Source: an uncultured Roseburia sp. (GTDB taxonomy: Bacteria > Bacillota > Clostridia > Lachnospirales > Lachnospiraceae). From it: a stretch of DNA of 64,000 bases. Positions 54,036 to 63,911 of the stretch are shown here, piece by piece. The position numbers and the translations under genes are program-made. How positions within the stretch are numbered: position 1 is the stretch's first letter; the number at the start of each line of letters is the position of its first letter. The stretch spans positions 1 through 64,000 of the forward strand of contig CAMWKH010000013.1 in assembly GCA_947174805.1 (NCBI GenBank), written 5' to 3'. The notes below the pieces were generated by a model that was not told the DNA's origin, did no database searches, and worked only from the letters and a program-made list of their open reading frames with translations.

Positions 54036-54209
54036 TTATTTTCCCCCTTTGTCTTTTTCCTTTTTCCATACGCCGTAGGCATTATATAAAAACACCCCGC
54101 CTAAAACCACATAGAAAAGAGCCATTTCAAAATTACCGGAAATACCAGTTACAATAGCCGCTGCCATCCAAATCAATCCCATAATCCCTCGAATATATAC
54201 ATGACGCAT
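54036..54209 (-). CDS. Small two-span membrane protein
   Basis: A 57-residue protein with two hydrophobic segments (about 7-24 and 28-47) and a lysine-rich tail KKEKDKGGK. ATG at 54209 has GGGAG nine bases upstream; a longer frame starting at 54329 would run through the terminator stem and is less likely. It lies directly before the ABC ATPase and may be an accessory subunit. No relation to AgrD or a bacteriocin leader is visible. Confidence 0.6.
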   Translation of the reverse strand: MRHVYIRGIMGLIWMAAAIVTGISGNFEMALFYVVLGGVFLYNAYGVWKKEKDKGGK

Positions 54210-54251
54210 AAACATTATCTCCCTGAATTGTTCTCTGTTTCCTGTACCCTT

Positions 54252-54281
54252 ATCATATCCGAAAAGTGAAGCCAGTGCCAA
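54252..54281 (-). promoter_or_regulatory. Probable promoter of the small protein-ABC genes
   Basis: Minus-strand TTGGCA, 18 bases, TATGAT, downstream of a terminator and upstream of the small membrane gene. LytTR-type direct repeats were not recognised near it. Confidence 0.5.
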
Positions 54282-54312
54282 AATGTCTCCCATCGGCAGG
54301 TTTTTGACCACG

Positions 54313-54346
54313 AAAAAAGCTGCAAGCATTTGACATGCTCTGCAGC
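54313..54346 (-). terminator. Terminator after the AgrC-like kinase gene
   Basis: Minus strand GCTGCA-G-AGCAT, a five-base loop, ATGCTTGCAGC, then TTTTTT: an 11-pair stem with one bulged base. It separates regulator/kinase from the transporter genes. Confidence 0.8.
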
Positions 54347-54359
54347 CTGAAAGATATTT

Positions 54360-55667
54360 CTAATGTTCCTGCTCCGTTTTAACGCCCTGGAATGATAAAG
54401 TGGCAACCGCCGAAAAAGTACTGCCGTTATAGGAAGTCTGCACCGTACCCTCATATTTTTCTGCGGCAGTCCGGGCGCTTTTTAACCCCCATCCATGGAG
54501 TCTCTTATCCTCTTTTAAAGTTACAAGCGCACCGTCTTTTTTCACCGGCAAAGCCTTATAACTGTTTTCCACCTTTATAACCAGCATTTGATGGATACGG
54601 CGCACCGTAAGCCGGATAAAACGCCCCCCCTCCTCTCGTACCTGGCCTGCTGCCTCTATGGCATTATCCAAAAGATTCCCCAGAATTGCACACAAATCAG
54701 CGCTTTTTAAGTCTGTATGCCGGGGAAATTCCACCGTAATCTCAATGGGAATCCCCCGCTCTTCCGCCGCCTTTGTTTTGCTGTTTATGAGATAATCAAC
54801 GGTTTCATCCCCTGTCCATAGCTTTTCGGTGATCCCCTGTACCGGAGCCCAAAGCTCCTCCAAGTACAAAAGAGCTTCCCGGTGCTTTCCGGCGGAAAGG
54901 AGGCGATGGAGCGCCCCAATATGGTTATGAAAATCATGGAACAGCTTTGCGTTGACCTCATAGGCCTGATTTAAAGCGGTATAATCCCGCTCTAAAAGCT
55001 TTGCCTGCTGGGATTTTAACTCTGCAAGTTCCTTTTCTATCTCATAATTTTTACTGATATGGAAAACAAGAATTGACATCAGGAAAACAACGGCCAAAAT
55101 CGTCCACATATAAAGGGTATCCTCGCCAATGGCGAGCCTTGTCTGCTGGGATAAAGTTACCACGGCAATCAGTCCCGCAACGGCAAAGGAAGAGGCAGAA
55201 CGGAATGCCTCCCTTCCTTCTATATCAGGGTGCTTGCAAAGATACCCTCCCAAAAGGACCAAAAGACCGTGAAGCAGCCACAGGACAATCTGGCCTCCCG
55301 CTGTGCCGGTATCAAAAAACGCCTGGGAACGAAAAAATACGCCTGACCATGCCGCAATGAGAAATCCCAGAAAAGAAACTGCAATCTCAAAAAAAATCCC
55401 CAAAAACAGGCTCATTCTTTTATCGGCACCTAAGAAATAACCGGCGCACCCCGTAATCCACAATGTTTCCAAAGCAGCGGCAGAAAAACCTGACTGTCCC
55501 GCAAAAGACACAATCACAGAAATAGCGGCAATCCCCAAAAAGGCAATCCCTTTGCACCTCCTCCCCGGCTTCTTTGCAGCCAAAAGCCTGGATACCAGAA
55601 ACAGGCACAAAATAATCCTCACGCCCCCGGCTGCCATGGTAGAAAATAATACAAACATCTCCCTCAT
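54360..55667 (-). CDS. AgrC-like GHKL sensor kinase
   Basis: A 435-residue kinase. About six membrane spans occupy residues 1-215, followed by a coiled-coil linker. The histidine motif region is LFHDFHNHIGALHRLL, the N box LGNLLDNAIEAA and the G box GWGLKSA, as in the AgrC/ComD peptide-sensing kinases. ATG at 55667 overlaps the regulator stop as ATGA; a TTG at 55682 is an alternative. Agr-type kinases normally sense a cyclic or linear peptide, but no agrB or agrD gene is nearby. Confidence 0.9.
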   Translation of the reverse strand: MREMFVLFSTMAAGGVRIILCLFLVSRLLAAKKPGRRCKGIAFLGIAAISVIVSFAGQSGFSAAALETLWITGCAGYFLGADKRMSLFLGIFFEIAVSFLGFLIAAWSGVFFRSQAFFDTGTAGGQIVLWLLHGLLVLLGGYLCKHPDIEGREAFRSASSFAVAGLIAVVTLSQQTRLAIGEDTLYMWTILAVVFLMSILVFHISKNYEIEKELAELKSQQAKLLERDYTALNQAYEVNAKLFHDFHNHIGALHRLLSAGKHREALLYLEELWAPVQGITEKLWTGDETVDYLINSKTKAAEERGIPIEITVEFPRHTDLKSADLCAILGNLLDNAIEAAGQVREEGGRFIRLTVRRIHQMLVIKVENSYKALPVKKDGALVTLKEDKRLHGWGLKSARTAAEKYEGTVQTSYNGSTFSAVATLSFQGVKTEQEH

Positions 55668-56383
55668 ATATGCGCCCCCCAATAGGCGTTCATCTGCTCT
55701 TTCACCCCCTGGAGATGGGAACGGCTTATGGGCAGCGCCCTTTCATTTTTTAACACTGCCATGCCGTCTTTTATCTGCATAATATGGATCAGATTTACAA
55801 TGCAGCCCCGGTCAATATAAATAAATTCCTCCGCCCCCAGCTCCTCATACACCTGCTGCAGGCTTTTGCGCACTTTGGATACTCCTCTTACCGTTATAAT
55901 ACTGGCATTTTTCCCCTCCCGCTCTATAAAATAAATCTCTCTGTAGGGGATTTTTTCAAACCGGCTGTTTGTCTGTATGGTATAGGCCTTTCCTTCTTCC
56001 AGCTCAATTAGTTTCACCGCATCCCTTATGGCACCGGGAAGGCGTTTGTCCGTATCCTCTTTGGGCACATACCGAAAAACGGCCAGTTCAAATGCATCAA
56101 TGGCATATTCTATATGGGAAGTAATAAAAATGATTTTCACATTGGGCAGATATGGCTTTATTTTTTCCGCAATATCCATCCCTGTAACCCCCGGCATTTC
56201 TATATCCAGCAAAATCAAATCAAAGAAAAAGTTATCCTCTGTAATGTCAAAGAGAAGATTGTCGCTGTCCGTATAAACCTGTATTTCCCCAACACTTCCA
56301 CTTTTCCTTAAACAAATTTCCGCCAGTTCCTTATGAGCCGAAACGGTTTTTTTATCGTCATCGCAAACTGCTATCCGAAGCAC
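55664..56383 (-). CDS. LytTR-family response regulator
   Basis: A 239-residue regulator with receiver domain (IAVCDDDK start, phospho-acceptor Asp60 in LILLDIEMPG, Lys in RYVPKED) and a C-terminal LytTR DNA-binding domain with IYFIEREGKNASII and FIYIDRGCIVNLIHI. GTG at 56383 is chosen because AGGAAGG lies seven bases upstream; a longer frame to 56446 would overlap the chemoreceptor gene. Coupled to the AgrC-like kinase; likely target is the ABC locus downstream. Confidence 0.92.
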   Translation of the reverse strand: MLRIAVCDDDKKTVSAHKELAEICLRKSGSVGEIQVYTDSDNLLFDITEDNFFFDLILLDIEMPGVTGMDIAEKIKPYLPNVKIIFITSHIEYAIDAFELAVFRYVPKEDTDKRLPGAIRDAVKLIELEEGKAYTIQTNSRFEKIPYREIYFIEREGKNASIITVRGVSKVRKSLQQVYEELGAEEFIYIDRGCIVNLIHIMQIKDGMAVLKNERALPISRSHLQGVKEQMNAYWGAHI

Positions 56384-56417
56384 TTTATCACCTTCCTCAA
56401 CAGCCAGTATACTCCCC

Positions 56418-58391
56418 TCATTCTGAGGCGAGGTTAAACTGGTCAACCAATTCTTTCAGGCAGGAAGCCTCGGCGGAAAGCTGTTCACTGGCAGCCGCCC
56501 CTTCCTCGGCGGTAGCGCTGTTGCTCTGCACAACCTGTGAAATCTGATTGATCCCCTGGGAAACCTGCTCAACCGACTCTGACTGCTCATTGGATACGAT
56601 GGCAATATGATCGATGGCGTCCACCACAGACTGAATACTGTTTACAACGCCCAACAGGACATCTGCCGTATTTTGGGCAATTTCCGTACCCATATGTACT
56701 GCTTCCGTAGAATTTGCAATAAGTTCCGATGTATTTTGAGCCGCCTGGGCAGATTTTCCTGCCAAATCACGGACTTCCTCCGCAACAACGGCAAACCCCT
56801 TCCCTGCACTGCCGGCCCTGGCTGCCTCCACTGCCGCATTCAGGGCAAGAACATTTGTCTGGAATGCAATATCATCGATTGTCTTAAGAATTTTTTCTAT
56901 CTCCTCAGAGCTGGCCTGAATCTTTTCCATTGCCTCTACCAAATTCTGCATTTTCTGGTTACACAGGAAAACTTCTTCTCCGGTTTGATGTGTCTGGCTC
57001 CTGACCTCCAGCGCCCCGCTGGCCGTATTTTTAACTTCCTCGGAAATCATGGTAATCCGTGCCGCCAGTTCCTGTACTGAGCTGGCCTGTTCTGTAGTGC
57101 CCTGACTAAGAGTCTGTGCGCTTGAGGATAATTGACTGCTGGCATTGGCCACCCCTTCTGCAGAATTATTCACCTGGTGCATGGCATTGCTCAGCTCAAC
57201 TCTCATATTGCGCATGGAATGCAAAATATCCTGAAAGCTGCCCACATATACATCTTCATGTTCCGTATGAACATCCAGGTTCTGATTTGCCATCTCATTG
57301 AGTAAATAACTAATATCGTTAATGACAGTACGAAGTCCCTCCACCAGCGCTTCGGTGGACCTGACAAGCACACCGGTTTCATCCTTGTTGGCAATCTTAG
57401 GCAGAGGTGTATCCAAATCCCCCTCCACCAGCAGCTTCATACGATTTACACAAGCTTTCATAGGTTTGCCAATGTTGACAGCCAGGGTCAGGGCAACGAA
57501 AACGGAAATTAAAACGGAAACTAGGATCACAGCGATATTGATAACCATTGCGTCGCGGGTGGATGCCAGATAATTGATCTGGGGTGCAGTCACTGCGATA
57601 CTCCAGCCGTCCGTATCTAAAACGGGAGCATAAGCCGTAAACATTTTGTCCTCTCCGGTTATGTAACTTCCGAACCCGTTCTCCCCCTGACGCATCTTGC
57701 TGTGAATGGCTGCCAGTTCCTGCAGCGAAGGGTCATTTTCAGCCTCCGCTTCGATATTTTGTACTGTAATCGTTTCAAGGGTGATATCGGCAATCGTGTC
57801 TCCATCCTTATTAATCATGTAAGCTCTGCTATTTTCACCCATCTGGATGGCCGATACAATATCATTTAAAAAAGTTTCCTGGGGAACAAAATATACAACG
57901 CCCACAATGGATTTCCCAAAATTCCCCTCAGAATAAAGAGGGGCCGCTACCATAATGGACAATTCCCCCGTAACCTTGCTGATTAAGGGCTCCGATACAA
58001 AAACATTTCCCTGCATCGCCTGGCGTACATATTCACGGTCTGAATAATCATTACCGTCAAAAATACTGATTCCATCCGCACCCACAATATTTCCCCTGCG
58101 GAAACCATGCATGGAAACACGCTCATCGATAACAGCCTGCTTTTCTTCCACCGTCACTTCCGGGTCTGACAGACGGGGGATACATCCTACCTCCATGACA
58201 ACGTTCTTATATGCCTCCAGCTCCTTCTGCGCCCGTCCTGCCGCCAGAACCGCCGTCTGGCCCATCATCTGTTCTACAGTAGTCATGGTATTATTGTAAG
58301 TTAGCGAAATGCTTGCAGTTCCAGATGCAACCAGACCCATTAGAACTGTCAGAATAAGACATACGGTGATTTTGGTTCGAATGCTTCTCAT
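56418..58391 (-). CDS. Methyl-accepting chemotaxis protein with dCache sensor
   Basis: A 657-residue membrane receptor. A first span (about 8-29), an extracellular double-Cache domain (about 35-275, with [17 protein letters not shown] and [15 protein letters not shown]), a second span (about 280-302), HAMP, and a long signalling domain with the tip [32 protein letters not shown]. It ends without the C-terminal CheR-binding pentapeptide. dCache domains usually bind small amino acids, amines or purines. AGGAGG precedes ATG. Confidence 0.94.
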   Translation of the reverse strand: MRSIRTKITVCLILTVLMGLVASGTASISLTYNNTMTTVEQMMGQTAVLAAGRAQKELEAYKNVVMEVGCIPRLSDPEVTVEEKQAVIDERVSMHGFRRGNIVGADGISIFDGNDYSDREYVRQAMQGNVFVSEPLISKVTGELSIMVAAPLYSEGNFGKSIVGVVYFVPQETFLNDIVSAIQMGENSRAYMINKDGDTIADITLETITVQNIEAEAENDPSLQELAAIHSKMRQGENGFGSYITGEDKMFTAYAPVLDTDGWSIAVTAPQINYLASTRDAMVINIAVILVSVLISVFVALTLAVNIGKPMKACVNRMKLLVEGDLDTPLPKIANKDETGVLVRSTEALVEGLRTVINDISYLLNEMANQNLDVHTEHEDVYVGSFQDILHSMRNMRVELSNAMHQVNNSAEGVANASSQLSSSAQTLSQGTTEQASSVQELAARITMISEEVKNTASGALEVRSQTHQTGEEVFLCNQKMQNLVEAMEKIQASSEEIEKILKTIDDIAFQTNVLALNAAVEAARAGSAGKGFAVVAEEVRDLAGKSAQAAQNTSELIANSTEAVHMGTEIAQNTADVLLGVVNSIQSVVDAIDHIAIVSNEQSESVEQVSQGINQISQVVQSNSATAEEGAAASEQLSAEASCLKELVDQFNLASE

Positions 58392-58421
58392 TTGATGATT
58401 ACCTCCTGCTCATATGGCTGA

Positions 58422-58451
58422 ACTATAAGATAATTTGATTGACAAATTCAA
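58422..58451 (-). promoter_or_regulatory. Probable promoter of the dCache receptor gene
   Basis: Minus-strand TTGAAT, 18 bases, TATAGT. A SigD-type chemotaxis promoter was looked for and not recognised. Confidence 0.5.
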
Positions 58452-58482
58452 CCATTTTACTGTTTTGTAAATATTATAAAAT

Positions 58483-58674
58483 CTACTGTTCCTGCTTGTC
58501 AACCACTATATTTTTTAACTTATACCTATACAAAAAATAATTAATATTTACCACCATATTCCCGCACAAAAAAGAATCCGCTGAAACCTCCAAGGCCCTG
58601 GCCATATGGATAAGGGCCTTTAGGCCTGCCTGTTTTCTTCCCGTCTCAACCTGGCTTACATACTGGGAAGACAA
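58483..58674 (-). pseudogene. Truncated XRE-family regulator
   Basis: The open part reads SSQYVSQVETGRKQAGLKAL and IHMARALEVSADSFLCGN, which is the second half of an XRE helix-turn-helix domain (recognition helix onward). The first helix is missing: TAA lies three codons upstream in frame and there is no ribosome site. The junction region (58693-58714) is a GCAGGTT / AACCTGC inverted repeat. The tail after LCGN is basic and short. Read as a deletion remnant; it is AT-rich. Confidence 0.6.
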
Positions 58675-58722
58675 ACTTTTTTATTTATATCTGCAGGTTA
58701 AATTCTAAACCTGCTGCCTTTC

Positions 58723-60162
58723 CTATTTAGACAACAATTTCTTTAAAATCTCATTTACCATTTCCGGGTTTGCCTTCCCTTTCATAGCTTTCATGGTCTG
58801 CCCCACCAAAAAGCCGATGGCTTTTTCCTTCCCGTTTTTATAGTCCTCCACGGATTTGGGGTTATTTTTCATCACCGTTTCCACGGTCTCCCGAAGGGCT
58901 CCTGCATCATGAACTGTTTTAAGCCCCTTTTCTTCCACATATTTTTCCGGATCAATGTCTTCTTTAAATACCGCCTCAAAGACTTCCTTTGCCACAGTGC
59001 TGTTCACTGTGCCATTGTCCGTCAAATCAATGAGCTTTGCCAGATTTCCCGGGGAAAAACGGATATCCTCCGCATCCATGGCGTTTTCCTTTAACAAGCG
59101 GATGGTCTCCACCATCAGCCAGTTGGAAACCTTTTTGGGCTTCTTACATATCTCTGTTGCCGCCTCAAAAATATCCGCAAATTTCTTTGTCCCGGTAAGT
59201 ATCTGGGCGTCGTATTCCGGCAGGCCGTACTCACTCTGATAGCGGGCCAGTTTTTCCGTGGGAAGTTCCGGTTGTTTTGCCCGGACACTTTCAATCCATT
59301 CATCGCTTATGGATACCGGAACTAAATCCGGATCAGGGAAATAGCGGTAATCCTGGGCGTCCTCCTTGGAGCGCATGGCGTAGGAATAGGCCTTGCTGTC
59401 ATCCCACCGCCTTGTCTCCTGGATAACTTTTTCCCCGGACTCAATTAAATCAATTTGGCGGTTTGTCTCATTTTCAATGGCCCTTGCAATGGCACGGAAT
59501 GAATTCAGGTTTTTCATCTCCGTCCTGGTGCCAAACTCTTTCGCCCCCGCTTCCCGCACAGACAGATTCACGTCCGCCCGCATGGAGCCCTCCTGGAGTT
59601 TGCAGTCCGAAGCCCCAAGATACTGGATCATAAGCCTTAATTTATCCAGATATGCAATGACTTCCTCCGGGCTTCTCATATCCGGCTCCGAGACAATTTC
59701 AATCAAAGGCACCCCGGAACGGTTAAAATCCACCACGGACACATCCCCGTCCTCATCATGGACTAATTTTCCCGCATCCTCCTCCATATGGATTTCATGG
59801 ATGCCCACCGTCTTTTTTCCTCCCTTTTCCGTCTCAATTTCTATGCCCCCGTTTCGGCAAATGGGAAGATACAACTGGGAAATCTGATAGTTCTGGGGAT
59901 TGTCGGGATAAAAATAGTTTTTCCGGTCAAATTTACAGTACCGGGTAATTTCACAGTTTGTGGCAAGGCCCACTGCCATGGCATATTCTACCACCTGTTT
60001 ATTTAAAACAGGAAGGGAGCCCGGCATCCCGGTACAAACCGGGCAGGTGTGGGCATTTATAGCTCCCCCGAAAGCAGTGGAACAGGAACAGAAAATTTTT
60101 GTCTTCGTGGCAAGTTCCACATGGACTTCCAAACCTATCACAGTCTCATATTCTTTACTCAT
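58723..60162 (-). CDS. gatB: Aspartyl/glutamyl-tRNA amidotransferase subunit B
   Basis: A 479-residue kinase-type subunit of GatCAB that phosphorylates the Asp or Glu of misacylated tRNA before amidation. Starts YETVIGLEVHVELAT, with CSTAFG and HTCPVCTGMPGSLP (zinc/Mg regions), DFNRSGVPLIEIVSEPD, MRADVNLSVR and a C-terminal YqeY-like helical tail (about 400-479). Follows gatA by 12 bases, with AGGGGAATGAG before ATG. Confidence 0.97.
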   Translation of the reverse strand: MSKEYETVIGLEVHVELATKTKIFCSCSTAFGGAINAHTCPVCTGMPGSLPVLNKQVVEYAMAVGLATNCEITRYCKFDRKNYFYPDNPQNYQISQLYLPICRNGGIEIETEKGGKKTVGIHEIHMEEDAGKLVHDEDGDVSVVDFNRSGVPLIEIVSEPDMRSPEEVIAYLDKLRLMIQYLGASDCKLQEGSMRADVNLSVREAGAKEFGTRTEMKNLNSFRAIARAIENETNRQIDLIESGEKVIQETRRWDDSKAYSYAMRSKEDAQDYRYFPDPDLVPVSISDEWIESVRAKQPELPTEKLARYQSEYGLPEYDAQILTGTKKFADIFEAATEICKKPKKVSNWLMVETIRLLKENAMDAEDIRFSPGNLAKLIDLTDNGTVNSTVAKEVFEAVFKEDIDPEKYVEEKGLKTVHDAGALRETVETVMKNNPKSVEDYKNGKEKAIGFLVGQTMKAMKGKANPEMVNEILKKLLSK

Positions 60163-60174
60163 CTCATTCCCCTC

Positions 60175-61650
60175 CTATCCCTGATACACATCCGATAAAG
60201 GACTGTGTCTGTATTCTCTGGTACATTCGTAAGTGTAAGCCGCCTGGATGATATCTTTTTCTTTGAAGCAGTCCCCGATCAGCTGTAATCCTATAGGAAG
60301 ACCTTCCCCGTCCATGCCGCAGGGCAGGCTGATTCCCGGCAGGCCGGCAAGGTTTACGGATACGGTGTAAATATCCCCCAGGTACATTTTCATGGGGTCG
60401 TCTAAGCTGCTTCCAAGTTTCGGTGCCGTGGAAGGGGCGGCAGGGCCAAGGATCACATCATATTTTGAAAAAGCTTTGTCAAACTCTCTCTTTATCAATG
60501 CCTTTGTGCGGAGGGCCTTTAAATAATAAGCGTCGTAGTAACCGGAACTTAACACAAAGGAGCCTAACATAATCCGGCGTTTTACCTCCGTGCCAAAACC
60601 TTCGGAACGGCTTTTTTTATACATATTGTGAAGCCCTTCATATTGTTTTGCGCGGTAGCCGTACTTCACCCCGTCAAAACGGGCCAAGTTGGAACTTGCC
60701 TCGGCACAGGCAATCACATAGTAAGCGGGAATAGCATACTCCACCAGCCCTAAGTCAAATTCCTCCAGCACAGCGCCTTTTTCTTCCAAGACTTTTGCAG
60801 CCCCCTTTACCGCCTCACTGACTTCTCTGTCCAACCCTTCCCCGAAATAATCTTTCGGGATGCCAATTTTCATTCCCTTTACATCATCTTTTAAGGCGGA
60901 GGTAAAATCTAAATCCTCCCGCTTCATAGAAGTGGAATCTTTCTTATCATAAGAAGAAATGGTTTCCAAAATAAGGGCACAGTCTGTCACATCCTTTGCC
61001 ACAGGGCCTATCTGGTCTAAAGAAGAGCCATAGGCGATAAGCCCGTAACGGGATACGGTTCCGTAGGTGGGTTTTATGCCTGTAACGCCGCAAAATGCGC
61101 TGGGCTGGCGGATGGAGCCCCCGGTGTCAGAACCTAAGGCGCAGATGCACTCTTCCGCCGCCACCCCGCTGCAGGAACCCCCGGAGGAGCCTCCCGGCAC
61201 ATGGCCCAAATTCCATGGATTTTTCGTGGCGCCGTAAGCGGAAGTCTCCGTGGTGCTTCCCATGGCAAATTCATCCATATTTGTTTTTCCTATCACTATG
61301 GCCCCTGCATCTTCCAGATTTTTTACCGCCTCCGCCGTATAGGTGGGTACAAATCCTTCTAAAATTTTTGAACTGCAGGTGGTTAACAGCCCTTTTGTGC
61401 ATATATTATCTTTTATGGCAATGGGCACTCCCGCCAGAGGGCCGTCTAAAGTTCCCTCCCCTATTTTTTTCTGCACTTTTTCCGCTTTTTTTAACAGGGC
61501 ATCCCTGTCCGCAACAGTTACAAAACTGTTTACTTTTCCCTCTTTTTTTTCTATGGCATCCAAAGTGTCATTAACCGCTTCTTTTACCGAAATTTCTTTT
61601 TCTTTTATTTTTATTCCCAGCTCTTTTGCTGTCAAACTTGTTAAACTCAT
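60175..61650 (-). CDS. gatA: Aspartyl/glutamyl-tRNA amidotransferase subunit A
   Basis: A 491-residue amidase-signature subunit that releases ammonia from glutamine. The Ser-cisSer-Lys triad is visible: Lys80 in AIKDNI, Ser155 in GGSSGGS, and Ser179 in DTGGSIRQP. AGGAGG precedes ATG. It lies between gatC and gatB in the aspS operon. Confidence 0.97.
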   Translation of the reverse strand: MSLTSLTAKELGIKIKEKEISVKEAVNDTLDAIEKKEGKVNSFVTVADRDALLKKAEKVQKKIGEGTLDGPLAGVPIAIKDNICTKGLLTTCSSKILEGFVPTYTAEAVKNLEDAGAIVIGKTNMDEFAMGSTTETSAYGATKNPWNLGHVPGGSSGGSCSGVAAEECICALGSDTGGSIRQPSAFCGVTGIKPTYGTVSRYGLIAYGSSLDQIGPVAKDVTDCALILETISSYDKKDSTSMKREDLDFTSALKDDVKGMKIGIPKDYFGEGLDREVSEAVKGAAKVLEEKGAVLEEFDLGLVEYAIPAYYVIACAEASSNLARFDGVKYGYRAKQYEGLHNMYKKSRSEGFGTEVKRRIMLGSFVLSSGYYDAYYLKALRTKALIKREFDKAFSKYDVILGPAAPSTAPKLGSSLDDPMKMYLGDIYTVSVNLAGLPGISLPCGMDGEGLPIGLQLIGDCFKEKDIIQAAYTYECTREYRHSPLSDVYQG

Positions 61651-61705
61651 GGTAATCCTCCTGTGAAGGTTTCAAATATCCCAAGGGTAACAGACATTCC
61701 TTTTG

Positions 61706-61999
61706 TCAGCCGATGGTTTTTGGCACTTCAAACCCTCCGTTTTTTACAGACGGGGCGTTAAAAAGGGCATCTTTGCTTCCGTCATTATCCGTGGGAATAT
61801 CCTCACGGAATACATTGTTTACAGGGAACACATGGGACATGGGTTCCACGCCGGAAACGTCAAGCTCATTTAATTTGTCAATATAGTCAAGCATTTCCCC
61901 CATATCTTTTTTTGCCCGCTCTTTTTCCTGGGGGGTTAATTCCAATTTTGCCAAAATCCCTACATATTCAATGGTATCGTCACTGATTCGATTTGCCAT
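61706..61999 (-). CDS. gatC: Aspartyl/glutamyl-tRNA amidotransferase subunit C
   Basis: A 97-residue linker subunit that wraps GatA and GatB. Recognised by YVGILAKLELTPQEKE, LDYIDKLNELDVSGVEPMSHV and FREDIP. ATG at 61999 has GGAGG five bases upstream; a frame start at 62017 lies before the ribosome site. It follows aspS by 24 bases. Confidence 0.95.
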   Translation of the reverse strand: MANRISDDTIEYVGILAKLELTPQEKERAKKDMGEMLDYIDKLNELDVSGVEPMSHVFPVNNVFREDIPTDNDGSKDALFNAPSVKNGGFEVPKTIG

Positions 62000-62023
62000 A
62001 GTTTCCTCCAATCTCAAAAAATA

Positions 62024-63769
62024 TCAATCCCGCACTTTAATATGCACTTCCCGAAGCTGCTGCTCCGTCACATAGTTTGGCGCACCGCACATTAAATCCT
62101 CCGCATTTCCGTTCATGGGGTATGGAATTACCTCACGGATATTTTCCTCGCCCAAAAGCAGCATGATCATGCGGTCGATGCCAGGGGCCATCCCTGCGTG
62201 GGGGGGAGCCCCGAACTGAAAGGCGTTGTAAAGGGCCCCGAACTTACTTTTCAAAACTTCCTCATCATATCCTGCAATCTCAAATGCTTTTACCATAATC
62301 TCCATGTCATGGTTTCTCACCGCCCCGGAACTAAGTTCCACACCGTTGCACACAATATCGTACTGGTAAGCTAAAATATCCAGAGGGTCTTTTGTGTTCA
62401 GGGCTTCAAGCCCCCCCTGGGGCATAGAGAAGGGATTGTGGGTAAAACCAATCTGTTTCGTTACCGCATCTTTCTCAAACATGGGAAAATCGTTGATGTA
62501 GCAGAACCGGAATGCGTTTTTTTCCAGCAAATCCAATTTTTCCCCAAGCTCCTTACGAATCATCCCTGCATAATATGCGGCTTTCTCCTCTTTGTCCGCC
62601 ATAAAGAAAATGGTGTCTCCCGTTGAGAGTTCCGCCGACTTTCTGAACTCCTCTTTTAATTCCTCCGGGATAAATTTATCAATAGGCCCTTTAAAGGAAT
62701 TATCCTCCAAAATCTCCAAATATCCCAGTCCTCCCATGCCAAGGCCTGTGGCAAATTTCAGCAGTTTATCGTGAAAACTTTTTGACATGTCTGCATGGAC
62801 TTTTATGGCCCGCACGGTTTTTCCGATAAAAGGCTTAAAGGTGCATTTCTGGAAAAACTCAGTCAAATCCAGAATCCGCAGTGGGTTTCTCAAATCCGGT
62901 TTGTCTGTTCCAAACAAAAGCATGGCCTCTTTGTAGCTGTAAACCGGGAAGGGGGCCTGGGTTACCCTAGCCCCCTCCGGGGCAAATTTGTTGAAAGTTT
63001 CCGTGAGCACTTCCTCCCCCACTGCAAATACATCTTCCTGGTCTGCAAAACTCATCTCAAAATCAAGCTGGTAAAACTCTCCCGGAGAGCGGTCCGCCCT
63101 GGCATCCTCGTCCCTGAAACAGGGGGCAATCTGAAAATATTTGTCAAAGCCGGATACCATTAATAGCTGTTTGTACTGCTGGGGCGCCTGGGGCAGGGCA
63201 TAAAATTTGCCCTTAAATTTTCTGGATGGCACAATATAGTCTCTGGCCCCCTCCGGGGATGAGGCACAGAGAATGGGGGTCTGGATTTCCAAAAATCCCA
63301 GTTCCGTCATTTTCTCCCGGAGATAAGAAATCACTTTAGAGCGGAAAATCATATTATCTTTTACTTTTTTATTCCTCAAGTCCAGATAGCGGTATTTTAA
63401 ACGTACATCCTCCCTCACCTCTCTGCTGGCGGAAATCTCAAAGGGAAGTGTGGTGTATACTTCTCCTAGAATATCAATTTCCCTGGCCTCAAGCTCAATA
63501 GTTCCTGTGGGGATTTTGGGGTTATAGGTCTCCTCATCCCTTTTTTCCACCAGTCCTTTGATGGAGAGGGCCTGCTCTTTCCGGATGCCTTTTAACAGCT
63601 CTCCGTCACGGATGACAACCTGAAGGACTGCATACATATCCCTTAAATCGATGAAGGATACCCCGCCGTGGTCACGGATGTTTTCCACCCATCCCGCCAC
63701 ACGAATCTCTCTGTCAATGTCACTTTCTGTCACCTTGTTTAATGTTACGTCTCTGTACATACTGCTCAT
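62024..63769 (-). CDS. aspS: Aspartyl-tRNA synthetase, probably non-discriminating
   Basis: A 581-residue bacterial-type class II synthetase: N-terminal anticodon-binding barrel (about 1-110), catalytic core with FLEIQTPILCASSPEGARDY, PQAPQQYKQLLM, RDEDARADRSPGEFYQLD (motif 2), GAD insertion (about 290-400) and motif 3 in GMAPGIDRMIMLLLG. His34 in IRDHGGVSF corresponds to E. coli Leu30; His is found here in non-discriminating enzymes that also charge tRNA-Asn. The position aligned to E. coli Lys81 is Glu, neither typical form. It heads the gatCAB operon behind a T-box. GGGAG lies eight bases before ATG. Confidence 0.95.
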   Translation of the reverse strand: MSSMYRDVTLNKVTESDIDREIRVAGWVENIRDHGGVSFIDLRDMYAVLQVVIRDGELLKGIRKEQALSIKGLVEKRDEETYNPKIPTGTIELEAREIDILGEVYTTLPFEISASREVREDVRLKYRYLDLRNKKVKDNMIFRSKVISYLREKMTELGFLEIQTPILCASSPEGARDYIVPSRKFKGKFYALPQAPQQYKQLLMVSGFDKYFQIAPCFRDEDARADRSPGEFYQLDFEMSFADQEDVFAVGEEVLTETFNKFAPEGARVTQAPFPVYSYKEAMLLFGTDKPDLRNPLRILDLTEFFQKCTFKPFIGKTVRAIKVHADMSKSFHDKLLKFATGLGMGGLGYLEILEDNSFKGPIDKFIPEELKEEFRKSAELSTGDTIFFMADKEEKAAYYAGMIRKELGEKLDLLEKNAFRFCYINDFPMFEKDAVTKQIGFTHNPFSMPQGGLEALNTKDPLDILAYQYDIVCNGVELSSGAVRNHDMEIMVKAFEIAGYDEEVLKSKFGALYNAFQFGAPPHAGMAPGIDRMIMLLLGEENIREVIPYPMNGNAEDLMCGAPNYVTEQQLREVHIKVRD

Positions 63770-63911
63770 GTTCTTTGCTCCCTTCTTTTTTTAAATTCCG
63801 GGACGGATTATTTTTCTCAAGTGTGCAGCCGAGCAGGGGAGATTTTCTCCCTGCTCCCTGCGCCGGGCATCCGTCAGCTTGCTGACATATTTCCTTTGGA
63901 CCCCCTGGCAT
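63770..63911 (-). other. Post-terminator leader of aspS
   Basis: About 140 untranslated bases between the T-box terminator and aspS. They include GTCAGCTTGCTGAC-type and GGGGAGATTTTCTCCC-type inverted repeats and end with GGGAG before the start codon. No gene is supported here. Confidence 0.5.

Noticed and set aside
54036-54209. Small membrane protein as an AgrD-like signal peptide
   Set aside because: It has two hydrophobic spans and a lysine-rich tail, without the amphipathic leader, central Cys/Ser and acidic tail of AgrD.
54036-54329. Longer 97-codon version of the small membrane protein
   Set aside because: The extra N-terminus is translated from the kinase terminator and the promoter region; ATG at 54209 has the better ribosome site.
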